A DNA stretch of 5,750 nucleotides from an uncultured Cellvibrio sp. GTDB taxonomy: Bacteria > Pseudomonadota > Gammaproteobacteria > Pseudomonadales > Cellvibrionaceae. The stretch spans positions 1 through 5,750 of the forward strand of contig CAMPIG010000315.1 in the NCBI GenBank assembly GCA_946886255.1. Reading direction: 5' to 3'. Numbering within the stretch: position 1 is the first letter of the stretch; every line of letters starts with the position of its first letter. The notes under the pieces are model-generated. The model did not search any database. It was not told the origin of the DNA and saw nothing but the letters and a program-made list of their open reading frames with translations. Made by a program: the position numbers and the translations under genes. Shown here piece after piece: positions 1 to 5,750 of this stretch.

Positions 1-91
1 ACTAAATATGTAGTCGTTTTGCTTACATAACCATGAGTATTTAAAAAAGTTTTTTGGAGAAGGGAATAAAAATTTTTAAAAAATACGAAGC
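1..91. other. AT-rich spacer downstream of pth
   Basis: This stretch is about 25% GC by count, far below the neighbouring genes, and has runs of A and T including TTTTTAAAAA-like palindromes. I see no GC-stemmed terminator, no start of ychF (the gene that often follows pth in this order) and no supported ORF. It may hold a promoter for the next gene or an upstream element, but no good -10/-35 pair is evident. Confidence 0.6.
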
Positions 92-676
92 TTATTTTGT
101 CGTATGCAGATCTTGCATTGCCGCAGCCCAGTTGCCTTTTGCAGCTTCAGGCAGGGCGCGAATGGCGCGATCAATTGCATCATCAATCAGGGCTTGTTCG
201 CTTGCCGGAGCCTTCTTTAATACAAAGCCCACCACTTGTGCAGCAGAGCCAGGATGACCGATGCCGAGACGCAAGCGATTGAAGTTTTGATTGTTGCCTA
301 ACGCGCCGATGGTATCGCGCAAACCGTTATGGCCGCCGTGCCCGCCGCCGTGTTTGAAACGCGCAACACCTGGTGCAAGGTCCAGTTCATCGTGTGCGAC
401 GAGGATAGCGTCGGGAGGAATTTTGTAGAACTGCGCGATGGCACTAATGGCCTGCCCGCTACGGTTCATAAAGGTGGTGGGAATCAGCAGGCGCAGATCG
501 CGACCGTGGAAATGAATGCGAGCAGTCAATCCGTAGAATTTATTCTCCGGAACCAGGCTGGCGCCCTCGCGGCGCGCCAGCTCGGCAACGAAATCAGCAC
601 CGGCATTGTGACGGGTCCTGTCATATTCAGTGCCTGGATTGCCCAGGCCCACGATTAATTGCAGGGGAGTGTCCAT
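92..676 (-). CDS. pth: Peptidyl-tRNA hydrolase
   Basis: Pth cleaves the ester bond of peptidyl-tRNAs that fall off the ribosome, releasing free tRNA in the cytosol. The 194-residue product keeps all known active-site positions of E. coli Pth at a constant offset of +3: Asn13 in GLGNPG, catalytic His23 in TRHNAG, Asn71 in TFMNRSG, Asp96 in HDELDL and Asn117 in [11 protein letters not shown]. The length is normal. A GTG sits directly before the ATG in frame; I choose ATG (674-676) because it is the stronger codon, and the difference is one residue. No strong Shine-Dalgarno is seen (AACGG at most), so translation is likely coupled to rplY, whose stop is 21 bases upstream. The gene ends in TAA. 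No terminator hairpin with GC pairs follows. Confidence 0.97.
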   Translation of the reverse strand: MDTPLQLIVGLGNPGTEYDRTRHNAGADFVAELARREGASLVPENKFYGLTARIHFHGRDLRLLIPTTFMNRSGQAISAIAQFYKIPPDAILVAHDELDLAPGVARFKHGGGHGGHNGLRDTIGALGNNQNFNRLRLGIGHPGSAAQVVGFVLKKAPASEQALIDDAIDRAIRALPEAAKGNWAAAMQDLHTTK

Positions 677-697
677 CACAATACCGTTGAGCGCCGA

Positions 698-1324
698 TTA
701 AGCAGTAGCGCCGTCTTCAGCAGCTTCTTCGTCAGCACCGCCTTTCGGCTTCAGCATGGTCACAACAGCCAGGTCGTGATCAGCACCGTGACTCAATGCA
801 ACGGAAGTTACACCTTTGGGCAGTTTCAGGTCGGAGATGTGCAGGATCTGGCCCACTTCCATCTCGCCCAGATCAACTTCGATGAACTCCGGCAGGTTGG
901 CTGGCAAACAGCTGACTTCCAGTTGCACCAGGTTGTGTACCACTTTACCGCCTTGCAGTTTCACACCTTTGGAGGTGGCTTCATTAATGAAGTGCAAGGG
1001 TACACTGGTGTGCAGCTTGGTGGATTTGGAGACGCGCAGGAAGTCGGCGTGCAGAACCTGGGTTTTGGACGGGTGACGTTGCAGATCTTTCAGGATCACA
1101 TCTTCGGCTTTGCCGGCGATGTTCAGGCTGATGATGTGCGAGTAAAACGCTTCGTTTTCCAGGTGTTTGATCAGATCTTTATGGTTGATGCTGATATTGA
1201 CCGGATTTTTGCTTCCGCCATACACGATGCCGGGAACAAGGCCTTCCAGACGACGCAGGCGGCGGCTCGCACCTTTCCCCAAATCGTCACGGGCTTGGGC
1301 ATCTAATACAAAGTCTTCAGACAT
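698..1324 (-). CDS. rplY: 50S ribosomal protein L25, long Ctc/TL5 form
   Basis: L25 binds 5S rRNA in the central protuberance of the 50S subunit. The 208-residue product is the two-domain Ctc/TL5 form, not the ~94-residue E. coli form. The N-terminal 5S-binding domain (about 1-95) has the basic motif GKGASRRLRR (16-25), VPGIVYGG (30-37) and the closing HADF (92-95). The C-terminal TL5 beta-domain (about 100-190) is followed by a Lys-Pro-Lys turn and an acidic, Ala-rich tail. The start is ATG; an upstream ATG (1336-1334) is out of frame. The Shine-Dalgarno is weak. rplY is cut off from prs by a terminator 56 bases upstream of the ATG and is followed after 21 bases by pth, a pair that links ribosome assembly with peptidyl-tRNA recycling. 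The long form is usual in Pseudomonas-like bacteria. Confidence 0.96.
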   Translation of the reverse strand: MSEDFVLDAQARDDLGKGASRRLRRLEGLVPGIVYGGSKNPVNISINHKDLIKHLENEAFYSHIISLNIAGKAEDVILKDLQRHPSKTQVLHADFLRVSKSTKLHTSVPLHFINEATSKGVKLQGGKVVHNLVQLEVSCLPANLPEFIEVDLGEMEVGQILHISDLKLPKGVTSVALSHGADHDLAVVTMLKPKGGADEEAAEDGATA

Positions 1325-1344
1325 TTTTCAGTACTCATGTTTGA

Positions 1345-1376
1345 CTGCAAGGGTCCGCGACCAGAACCGTTTGCAG
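1345..1376 (-). promoter_or_regulatory. Structured leader upstream of rplY
   Basis: On the minus strand CTGCAA (1376-1371) pairs with TTGCAG (1350-1345). Between them GGTTC (1368-1364) pairs with GGACC (1356-1352) with one G-T pair, giving a two-part stem that ends 20 bases before the rplY ATG. No T tract follows, so it is not a terminator. The bases before the ATG (GAGTACTGAAAA) hold no good Shine-Dalgarno sequence. From memory, E. coli rplY also has a structured leader with a poor Shine-Dalgarno through which L25 represses its own translation. An equivalent role here is inference. No clear promoter is visible between the prs terminator and this stem. Confidence 0.4.
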
Positions 1377-1380
1377 AGTT

Positions 1381-1406
1381 AAAAAAACCAATGCTCTGGC
1401 ATTGGT
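1381..1406 (-). terminator. Rho-independent terminator after prs
   Basis: On the minus strand, CCAATGC-CAGA-GCATTGG forms a perfect 7-bp stem (8 with the flanking A-T) with a 4-base loop, followed by a run of T. It begins 25 bases after the prs stop. On the plus strand there is no T tract after the stem, so it works in one direction only. It should end most prs transcripts before rplY. Confidence 0.92.
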
Positions 1407-1431
1407 GGTGGTCCGGGTACGCTGTTCAGGA

Positions 1432-2373
1432 TTAGCGGAACATCGCACTCAGGGATTCTTCATTGCTCAAGCGGCGCATGGCCTCGGCGAGCATCTTCGA
1501 CAGGGTAAGCTGACGCACACGGGGGCATTCCAACGCTTCCTGACGCAAGGGGATGGAGTCTGTCACGACCAGCTCATCCAGCACAGAGTTATTCAGGTTT
1601 TGGATCGCGTTACCGGACAATACCGGGTGCGTACAGTACGCAATGACGCGCTTGGCGCCGTGCTCTTTCAGTGCCTTGGCCGCATTACATAAGGTGCCGG
1701 CGGTGTCCACCATGTCGTCAACCAGCAAACAGGTGCGATCATTGACATCACCGATGATGTTCATTACCTCCGCGACACCAGCCTGGGGCCGACGTTTGTC
1801 GATAATCGCCAGATCAATACCCAGTTGCTTAGCTACTGCACGGGCGCGAACGACGCCGCCGATATCCGGGGAGACCACAATCAGGTCCTGGAAGTTTTGC
1901 TTTTCGATATCTTCGAGTAACACGGGAGAACCGTAGACATTGTCTACCGGTACATCGAAAAACCCCTGAATCTGTTCCGCGTGGAGATCGACAGTCAGAA
2001 CGCGATCTACACCAACACCGACCATCATGTCGGCTACCACCTTGGCGGTAATGGGTACCCGCGCTGAACGCACGCGTCGATCTTGCCGCGCATAACCGAA
2101 GTAGGGAACCACAGCGGTGATACGTCCGGCGGAGGCGCGCCGTAGGGCGTCTACCATTACAATCAATTCAATCAGGTTGTCGTTAGTTGGTGCGCAGGTA
2201 GGTTGCACCACAAATACATCGCGACCGCGCACATTGGTCAGCAACTCAACGGCAACTTCACCATCAGAAAACTGCGAGACTGAAACCTCACCCAGTTGCA
2301 TGCCGAGATGGTCGACAATCTTTTGTGCAAGTTCAGGGTTGGCGTTGCCGGTAAAGACCATCAAGTCAGTCAC
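1432..2373 (-). CDS. prs: Ribose-phosphate pyrophosphokinase (PRPP synthetase)
   Basis: Prs makes PRPP from ribose 5-phosphate and ATP (releasing AMP) in the cytosol, feeding purine, pyrimidine, NAD, His and Trp synthesis. The 313-residue protein aligns almost without gaps to E. coli Prs (315 residues, recalled). Visible landmarks are FSDGE at 35-39, the ATP-site segment [11 protein letters not shown] at 90-100, catalytic His131 in DLHAEQ, the flexible catalytic loop DKRRP at 192-196 (Lys193, Arg195), and the PRPP-binding loop [11 protein letters not shown] at 218-228. The loop has Ala225 where E. coli has Gly. The end NEESLSAMF is typical of class I enzymes, which form hexamers, need Mg and phosphate and are inhibited by ADP. 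The start is GTG, chosen because it aligns with E. coli Met1 and has AGAAGG 8 bases upstream. tRNA-Gln lies upstream and a strong terminator follows. Confidence 0.98.
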   Translation of the reverse strand: MTDLMVFTGNANPELAQKIVDHLGMQLGEVSVSQFSDGEVAVELLTNVRGRDVFVVQPTCAPTNDNLIELIVMVDALRRASAGRITAVVPYFGYARQDRRVRSARVPITAKVVADMMVGVGVDRVLTVDLHAEQIQGFFDVPVDNVYGSPVLLEDIEKQNFQDLIVVSPDIGGVVRARAVAKQLGIDLAIIDKRRPQAGVAEVMNIIGDVNDRTCLLVDDMVDTAGTLCNAAKALKEHGAKRVIAYCTHPVLSGNAIQNLNNSVLDELVVTDSIPLRQEALECPRVRQLTLSKMLAEAMRRLSNEESLSAMFR

Positions 2374-2381
2374 GTCATGTA

Positions 2382-2387
2382 CCTTCT
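2382..2387 (-). promoter_or_regulatory. Ribosome binding site of prs
   Basis: AGAAGG on the minus strand lies 8 bases before the GTG at 2373. An ATG in between (2378-2376) is out of frame and meets TGA after one more codon, so the Shine-Dalgarno spacing and the alignment with E. coli Prs both support the GTG start. Confidence 0.8.
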
Positions 2388-2416
2388 ATATAAAGCCGAT
2401 AATTAAAGCTGCTAAA

Positions 2417-2499
2417 TGTGTAAATCGATAGCGTTTTCGATTTGCTGTCGATGATACTGCGTCTAAAACTGCAGGTTTTTACCCTATGCTATTTACACA
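2417..2499 (-). repeat. Overlapping inverted repeats in the region before prs
   Basis: TGTGTAAAT at 2499-2491 (minus strand) is perfectly complementary to ATTTACACA at 2425-2417, a 9-bp pairing that spans 65 bases. Within it AAATCGA (2443-2437) can pair with TCGATTT (2428-2422), a 7-bp stem with an 8-base loop. The two stems share bases 2422-2425 and so exclude each other. This could be a switching leader of prs. The region is AT-rich and chance pairing is possible. I find no convincing sigma70 promoter in 2374-2592, although prs should have one here. Confidence 0.3.
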
Positions 2500-2515
2500 C
2501 CCTCTGTCAGAGGGT
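2499..2515 (-). repeat. 7-bp perfect hairpin between tRNA-Gln and prs
   Basis: ACCCTCT and AGAGGGT pair perfectly around a 3-base loop, 77 bases downstream of tRNA-Gln. The following bases on the minus strand (GTGTAAATAG) are not a T tract, so it is at best a weak terminator for the ispE/tRNA transcript. It could also be a pause or processing site, or part of the prs leader. The strand is uncertain because the palindrome is symmetric. Confidence 0.45.
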
Positions 2516-2592
2516 TGCTAGCTTCAGACCGTATGATCCACATTGAGGAAGGTGCGGTCACTGTCTGGTGAAGTCACAATGACGCGAGAAAA

Positions 2593-2667
2593 TGGCAGGG
2601 GCGGAAGGACTCGAACCTACGAATGGCGGGATCAAAACCCGCTGCCTTACCACTTGGCGACGCCCCT
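2593..2667 (-). tRNA. tRNA-Gln (anticodon UUG)
   Basis: The 75-base cloverleaf folds by eye. The acceptor stem AGGGGCG pairs with CGCCCCT, the discriminator base is G and the CCA end is encoded. The D stem is GCC/GGC around AAGTGGTAA, the anticodon stem GCGGG/CCCGC encloses the loop TTTTGAT with anticodon TTG, and the variable loop is CATTC. The T arm is GTAGG-TTCGAGT-CCTTC. It reads CAA and, by wobble, CAG. The fold is standard for bacterial tRNA-Gln (3-bp D stem as in E. coli), except that position 50-64 of the T stem is a U-U mismatch. The gene lies between ispE (20 bases upstream) and prs, the same place as in Pseudomonas from memory. Four T follow the CCA directly. Confidence 0.97.
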
Positions 2668-2687
2668 GGAGAAGTAATTCTTGCGCT

Positions 2688-3545
2688 TTAGCGCGTGACT
2701 GGAAGCAGATTATAAAGTGGCGAGCGATGGATGCCTTGTGCGATAAATCCCGGCAGATTTTTTGGCGCTTGGGCCAGCACATGTTGTGCTTCTTCTGCGG
2801 AATCAAACGCGGCGAACACGCAAGCTCCTGTTCCAGTCATTCGAGCATTTTTGGTGTGTTGGCTCAGCCAATTCAGCGCTTCATCCACCGGGAGATAAAG
2901 TCTTCGCACCAGTGCCTGGCAGTCGTTTCGACCACCCTGCTCAAGAAAGGCCGCTACTGTAATGTTCGGCGTGTCTCTTGTCAAATCTTTGTGGGAAAAA
3001 ATTTCAGCGGTAGAAACGTGGCAATTCGGATGCAAAACCACGAACCATTTTTGAGGTAATTCAATCGCTTGCAGGCGCTCGCCGACGCCTTCGGCCCATG
3101 CGGTTTGAGCGCCGATAAAGACCGGAATATCCGCTCCCAGTTTCAATCCGAGCGCGTGCAATTCCATCATCGTCAAATCACATTCCCACAGATAATTCAG
3201 TGCGACCAGTGTGGTGGCTGCGTTGCTGCTGCCGCCGCCGATGCCGCCGCCCATAGGCAGGCGTTTTTCCAGTTGGATATCCACCCCCACTTCGGTGCTG
3301 CAATAGGATTGCAACAGACGTGCAGCGCGCACAATCAGGTTGTCGTAGAAGGGTACTTCAGGCATGGCCGGGCTGAGGGTAATTTCCTGGTCGTCACGCC
3401 GCTCAAAGGTGATGGTGTCGCCATAGTTAAGCAATTGGAACAGCGTCTGCAAATTATGATAACCATCAGCTCGGCGGCCGGTGATATGCAGGAATAAGTT
3501 GAGCTTGGCGGGGGAAAGCAGAGTGATTGAATCGGGTGTGCTCAT
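2688..3545 (-). CDS. ispE: 4-diphosphocytidyl-2-C-methyl-D-erythritol kinase
   Basis: IspE phosphorylates the 2-hydroxyl of CDP-methylerythritol with ATP, the fourth step of the cytosolic MEP pathway to isopentenyl diphosphate. The 285-residue protein has the three GHMP-kinase motifs: PAKLNLFL near the N-terminus with Lys14 (equivalent to E. coli Lys10), the glycine-rich phosphate loop [14 protein letters not shown] at residues 97-110, and MTGTGACVF at 236-244. Asp139 in GADIP is the expected catalytic base (E. coli Asp141). [15 protein letters not shown] at 25-39 is the usual substrate-side segment. The length is that of the family. The ATG is preceded by TAAGGG with a 7-base spacer, placed directly after the lolB stop, so the two genes are cotranscribed. 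The stop codon lies in a small GCGC-TAAA-GCGC palindrome, and tRNA-Gln begins 20 bases later. Confidence 0.97.
   Translation of the reverse strand: MSTPDSITLLSPAKLNLFLHITGRRADGYHNLQTLFQLLNYGDTITFERRDDQEITLSPAMPEVPFYDNLIVRAARLLQSYCSTEVGVDIQLEKRLPMGGGIGGGSSNAATTLVALNYLWECDLTMMELHALGLKLGADIPVFIGAQTAWAEGVGERLQAIELPQKWFVVLHPNCHVSTAEIFSHKDLTRDTPNITVAAFLEQGGRNDCQALVRRLYLPVDEALNWLSQHTKNARMTGTGACVFAAFDSAEEAQHVLAQAPKNLPGFIAQGIHRSPLYNLLPVTR
2709..2714 (-). promoter_or_regulatory. Possible -10 element for tRNA-Gln inside the end of ispE
   Basis: The minus strand reads TATAAT, a perfect sigma70 -10 hexamer, made by the Tyr-Asn codons near the end of ispE. A start about 7 bases downstream would give a leader of roughly 35 bases before the tRNA. 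No convincing -35 box is found 16-18 bases upstream (AAGGCA or AGGCAT), so this could be chance. If it is not used, the tRNA must be cut out of the lolB-ispE transcript. Confidence 0.3.
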
Positions 3546-3558
3546 AGATGAACCCTTA

Positions 3559-4179
3559 TCAGTCCAGTTGCCATTGGCGGATGATTAGCGTCAGGCGGAT
3601 ATCGCCAAAGGTGGCGGTGATGCGGCCTGGTAATTGTAACGAGGATGTGCCGGTGGATACTGACTGGTAATTCTGGTATTGGATCTGCCAGCCAGCCTGC
3701 TCCAATTGCGTGAGTAGCCCGGCTTCATTCTGCTCCATACGAATGACCGGTTGGTGCGGGGCAGGCACACCGCGCACCCAGTAGGCGAGCTGCATAACGG
3801 GTAAGGTCCAGCCGGTTGTTTGATAAATCAGGGTTTCGGCAGAGTCAGCCGTCAGGGGTGCTTCACCGGGCTGCTGCAAAGTAACGCGGCCGGGCTTGCC
3901 GCTGATCAGCAATCGACCTTGTCCGAAGGGGCCACTGAGATCCAGTGAATAATGACGTTTATTGTTTTGCCAGCGCAGGTTGGCGCTGCCATTATCGCCC
4001 GGGATACGCACACCTAATTTACCAGTGAGCTGCCAATGGGACATTTTTTGTACCCGCGCCTCATGGCTTGGCCAATCGTCAATAGGCTGGGGCAGGCGAT
4101 GGGCACAACCGCTTATTAACGTTAACAACAAAATCGCCAGAGGATAAACACGCGCGAATTTGTGTTGAGGGGAAATCAT
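3559..4179 (-). CDS. lolB: Outer-membrane lipoprotein receptor LolB
   Basis: LolB is an outer-membrane lipoprotein that accepts lipoproteins from periplasmic LolA and inserts them into the inner leaflet of the outer membrane. The 206-residue product begins with a short basic stretch, a hydrophobic segment (about residues 11-22) and the lipobox ISGC, so Cys25 is the lipidated residue. Residue +2 is Ala, not Asp, which fits outer-membrane sorting. [11 protein letters not shown] (about 48-58), LRWQ (68-71) and SGPFGQGRL (82-90) match the first strands of the LolA/LolB half-barrel; PFG aligns with PLG of E. coli LolB, whose exposed Leu drives insertion, so Phe85 would take that place. The length is normal. 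The ATG overlaps the TGA of the upstream TPR gene (ATGA), so translation is probably coupled; an AAGG lies 10 bases before the start. ispE follows 13 bases after the stop. Confidence 0.93.
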   Translation of the reverse strand: MISPQHKFARVYPLAILLLTLISGCAHRLPQPIDDWPSHEARVQKMSHWQLTGKLGVRIPGDNGSANLRWQNNKRHYSLDLSGPFGQGRLLISGKPGRVTLQQPGEAPLTADSAETLIYQTTGWTLPVMQLAYWVRGVPAPHQPVIRMEQNEAGLLTQLEQAGWQIQYQNYQSVSTGTSSLQLPGRITATFGDIRLTLIIRQWQLD

Positions 4180-5750
4180 TCCTGGTCAGCCTTGAGCCGT
4201 TGCATGGTGGAGGTTATGACTTCGCTGTCCGGGGTAAGTTTTAGTGCATCTTTCCAGATTTGACGCGCTTCATCTTTTTCGCCGATAACCCACAGCACCT
4301 CGCCCAAATGTGCCGCAATTTCTGCATCCTGATAGGCGTCATAAGCACGGCGCAAATAAACCAATGCTTCGGGATAATTACCGGTGCGGTAGTGCAACCA
4401 GCCCACACTGTCGATGATGGCGGGGTCATTCGGGTTGAGTGTATACGCTTGAATAAGAAGTTCGCGGGCTTCATCGAAGCGCGTGGTTTTGTCGGTCAGG
4501 ATATAGCCTAGTGCGTTGAGTGCCGCCGCATTATCCGGTTCCTGAACCAGTACCGTGCGCAGATCTTTCTCCGCCGCTGCGAGTTGATTGCGCTGGTCAT
4601 AGAGCATAGCGCGCGCGAACAGCAGGTTGCTTTGTTCCGCCGCAGGTGTGGTTTTCAAGGTGCGGTTCAGTACGGTTTCGGCGGCATCCAGATACCCGTA
4701 TTTGACGAGTGTCTGCGCGTGAATCAGATTGAGCCCGCTGGCCTGGTCGGGAAAGCGGTTCAGCGTCCGCTTCATATGTTCAGTTGCGCTTAACAGGTCG
4801 CCGCTGCGGATCATGATATTCAGCAGGTTGACGGTAGCCGGTAAAAAATCATTGCCCTGTTCCACTTGCAAATAATGAATCAGCGCCGTTTCCGTGTCAT
4901 TGCGATCCTCGGCCAAACGACCCAGATAATAATGCGCGGTAGAGATATGCTGATCGCGGTCCAGCAGCTTTTCAAAAGCCAGGATAGCTGTCTCGGTATC
5001 CTTGCGCTCCAGGGCGATGATGCCGAGAGATAACAATAAATCACCATCATTGGGTGACTGTTCTACCAAGATCTCAAATTGTTCCTGTGCCAGCCCCAGG
5101 TCGTGGTGGGTGAGGATGCGGGCATATTGCAGGCGCAGACGGATATTGTCCGGATACTGCTCCAGGAATGCTGTCATCCGGGCGATAGCTTCTTCATCGC
5201 GCTTGAGCTGATGTAGCAAATTGGCTTCCAGGATGGCCGCAGGGACGCTACTGGCATTTTGCTCCAGAGCTGCCTGTGCGTAACGCAATGCCTCGTCGAG
5301 TTTTTCCTGTTGTTGCAACAAAATGCCTGTGCCTACCAATAACTGTTCATCGGTTGGATGGGTTGCTAATTGGTCCAAATACTTTTGCAGCAAGACGGCC
5401 CGTTCGTCGTCCGTCAGGTTGGTGGCATTGGCGGCAATATTCTGGAATAGGGTTTCTTCGTCTTTATCCAGCAGGCGACGCGACATCTCAAAGGCTTCAA
5501 GATGACGTCCATTTTGCATCAGTGTCATGGACGCGTTGGCGAGGGCTTCGCTGCTGTCCGGCGCTACGTCAGCCCAGATTACCGCCGACTCCATGGCAAT
5601 TTCATCTTCCCGTAAAAAGCGCGCAATCATGGTGGCCCGTTCGGCAACTTGCGGGTCGCGTGTTTCCTTGGCTTGTTGGGCGTAGTTGCTCAGGGCTATA
5701 TCAAATTGCTGGCGGCTTCCCGCAATCTCGGCGGCCAACAGGGAATACAG
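4176..5750 (-). CDS. TPR-repeat protein encoded upstream of lolB (5' end outside the window)
   Basis: The reading frame is open to the window edge: the first visible codons read L-Y-S-L-L-A-A-E, so the gene is cut and its true start, probably with an export signal, lies beyond 5750. 524 residues are visible, ending in TGA. The protein is a chain of degenerate 34-residue tetratricopeptide repeats, helical pairs with the usual small and aromatic positions. Clear units include NALGY (about residues 412-416) and GWLHYRTGNYPEAL (about 450-463), followed by a final AHLGEVLW...EARQIW unit. It resembles the TPR protein encoded before lolB in Pseudomonas (PA4667 type, about 590 residues, recalled from memory), so roughly 60-70 N-terminal residues are probably missing. 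TPRs bind other proteins; no enzymatic motif is visible. Overlap with lolB suggests an envelope role, but that is inference and the function is unknown. Confidence 0.93.
   Translation of the reverse strand: MYSLLAAEIAGSRQQFDIALSNYAQQAKETRDPQVAERATMIARFLREDEIAMESAVIWADVAPDSSEALANASMTLMQNGRHLEAFEMSRRLLDKDEETLFQNIAANATNLTDDERAVLLQKYLDQLATHPTDEQLLVGTGILLQQQEKLDEALRYAQAALEQNASSVPAAILEANLLHQLKRDEEAIARMTAFLEQYPDNIRLRLQYARILTHHDLGLAQEQFEILVEQSPNDGDLLLSLGIIALERKDTETAILAFEKLLDRDQHISTAHYYLGRLAEDRNDTETALIHYLQVEQGNDFLPATVNLLNIMIRSGDLLSATEHMKRTLNRFPDQASGLNLIHAQTLVKYGYLDAAETVLNRTLKTTPAAEQSNLLFARAMLYDQRNQLAAAEKDLRTVLVQEPDNAAALNALGYILTDKTTRFDEARELLIQAYTLNPNDPAIIDSVGWLHYRTGNYPEALVYLRRAYDAYQDAEIAAHLGEVLWVIGEKDEARQIWKDALKLTPDSEVITSTMQRLKADQE

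Noticed and set aside
54..257. Plus-strand ORF with a purine-rich start in the AT-rich spacer
   Set aside because: It begins with a non-ATG codon, lies mostly antisense to the end of pth and has no recognisable features.
328..352. GCC-rich repeat in pth
   Set aside because: It encodes the conserved GGGHGGHNG segment of Pth.
659..1306. Long plus-strand ORF (215 codons) covering almost all of rplY
   Set aside because: It is exactly antisense to a clear ribosomal protein gene; its composition follows from the codon usage of rplY and it has no ribosome binding site or recognisable domain.
1402..1936. Plus-strand ORFs opposite prs
   Set aside because: They lie wholly antisense to a highly conserved gene, have no initiation signal and no family resemblance.
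2420..2450. PurR-like operator before prs
   Set aside because: The stretch has a central CG and nearby TTTGC, but the half-sites do not fit the ACGCAAACGTTTGCGT pattern in spacing or symmetry.
2534..2542. DnaA-box-like TGATCCACA
   Set aside because: It is a single site with one mismatch to TTATCCACA, with no further boxes or AT-rich unwinding element beside it, so it is no evidence for an origin.
2558..2806. 82-codon minus-strand ORF running through the end of ispE and the tRNA-Gln gene
   Set aside because: It crosses a certain tRNA and overlaps ispE out of frame, so it is not a gene.
3228..3252. GCC-rich repeat
   Set aside because: It simply encodes the glycine-rich ATP-binding loop of IspE.
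3069..3497. Plus-strand ORF of 142 codons opposite ispE
   Set aside because: It is an antisense shadow of the GHMP kinase gene, with an alanine-rich stretch that is merely the complement of the Gly-rich loop codons.

Overview
The window is a compact stretch of conserved housekeeping genes, all on the minus strand. Read in the direction of transcription (from high to low coordinates) the order is: a TPR-repeat protein cut by the window edge, lolB, ispE, tRNA-Gln(UUG), prs, rplY (long Ctc/TL5 form) and pth. From memory, this is the gene order next to hemA in Pseudomonas and related Gammaproteobacteria. That synteny, the LolB outer-membrane lipoprotein system, and protein sequences close to but distinct from E. 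coli point to a gammaproteobacterium of the Pseudomonas/Cellvibrio type. The genus cannot be fixed from this sequence.

Layout. Positions 5750-2688 hold a tight operon: the TPR gene overlaps lolB by 4 bases (ATGA), and lolB is followed 13 bases later by ispE. The tRNA-Gln gene starts only 20 bases after the ispE stop. A perfect TATAAT inside the last codons of ispE may give the tRNA its own promoter. A 219-base spacer (2592-2374) then holds two or three inverted repeats upstream of prs, which starts at GTG. A clear Rho-independent terminator sits 25 bases after prs. It separates prs from rplY-pth, which form a second unit with a structured leader and no obvious Shine-Dalgarno sequence in front of rplY. 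After pth comes 91 bases of very AT-rich DNA (about 25% GC) with no gene that I can recognise.

Function. The genes serve separate basic processes: lipoprotein insertion into the outer membrane (LolB), isoprenoid precursor synthesis by the MEP pathway (IspE), decoding of CAA/CAG (tRNA-Gln), PRPP supply for nucleotides, His and Trp (Prs), 5S rRNA binding in the 50S subunit (L25), and recycling of peptidyl-tRNA (Pth). Three of these serve translation. All the complete proteins have normal lengths and keep their catalytic residues. I see no mobile element, CRISPR array, phage gene, toxin-antitoxin pair or novel system. The points worth a second look are regulatory: the rplY leader, the intercistronic terminator, the possible tRNA promoter inside ispE, and the alternative hairpins ahead of prs.
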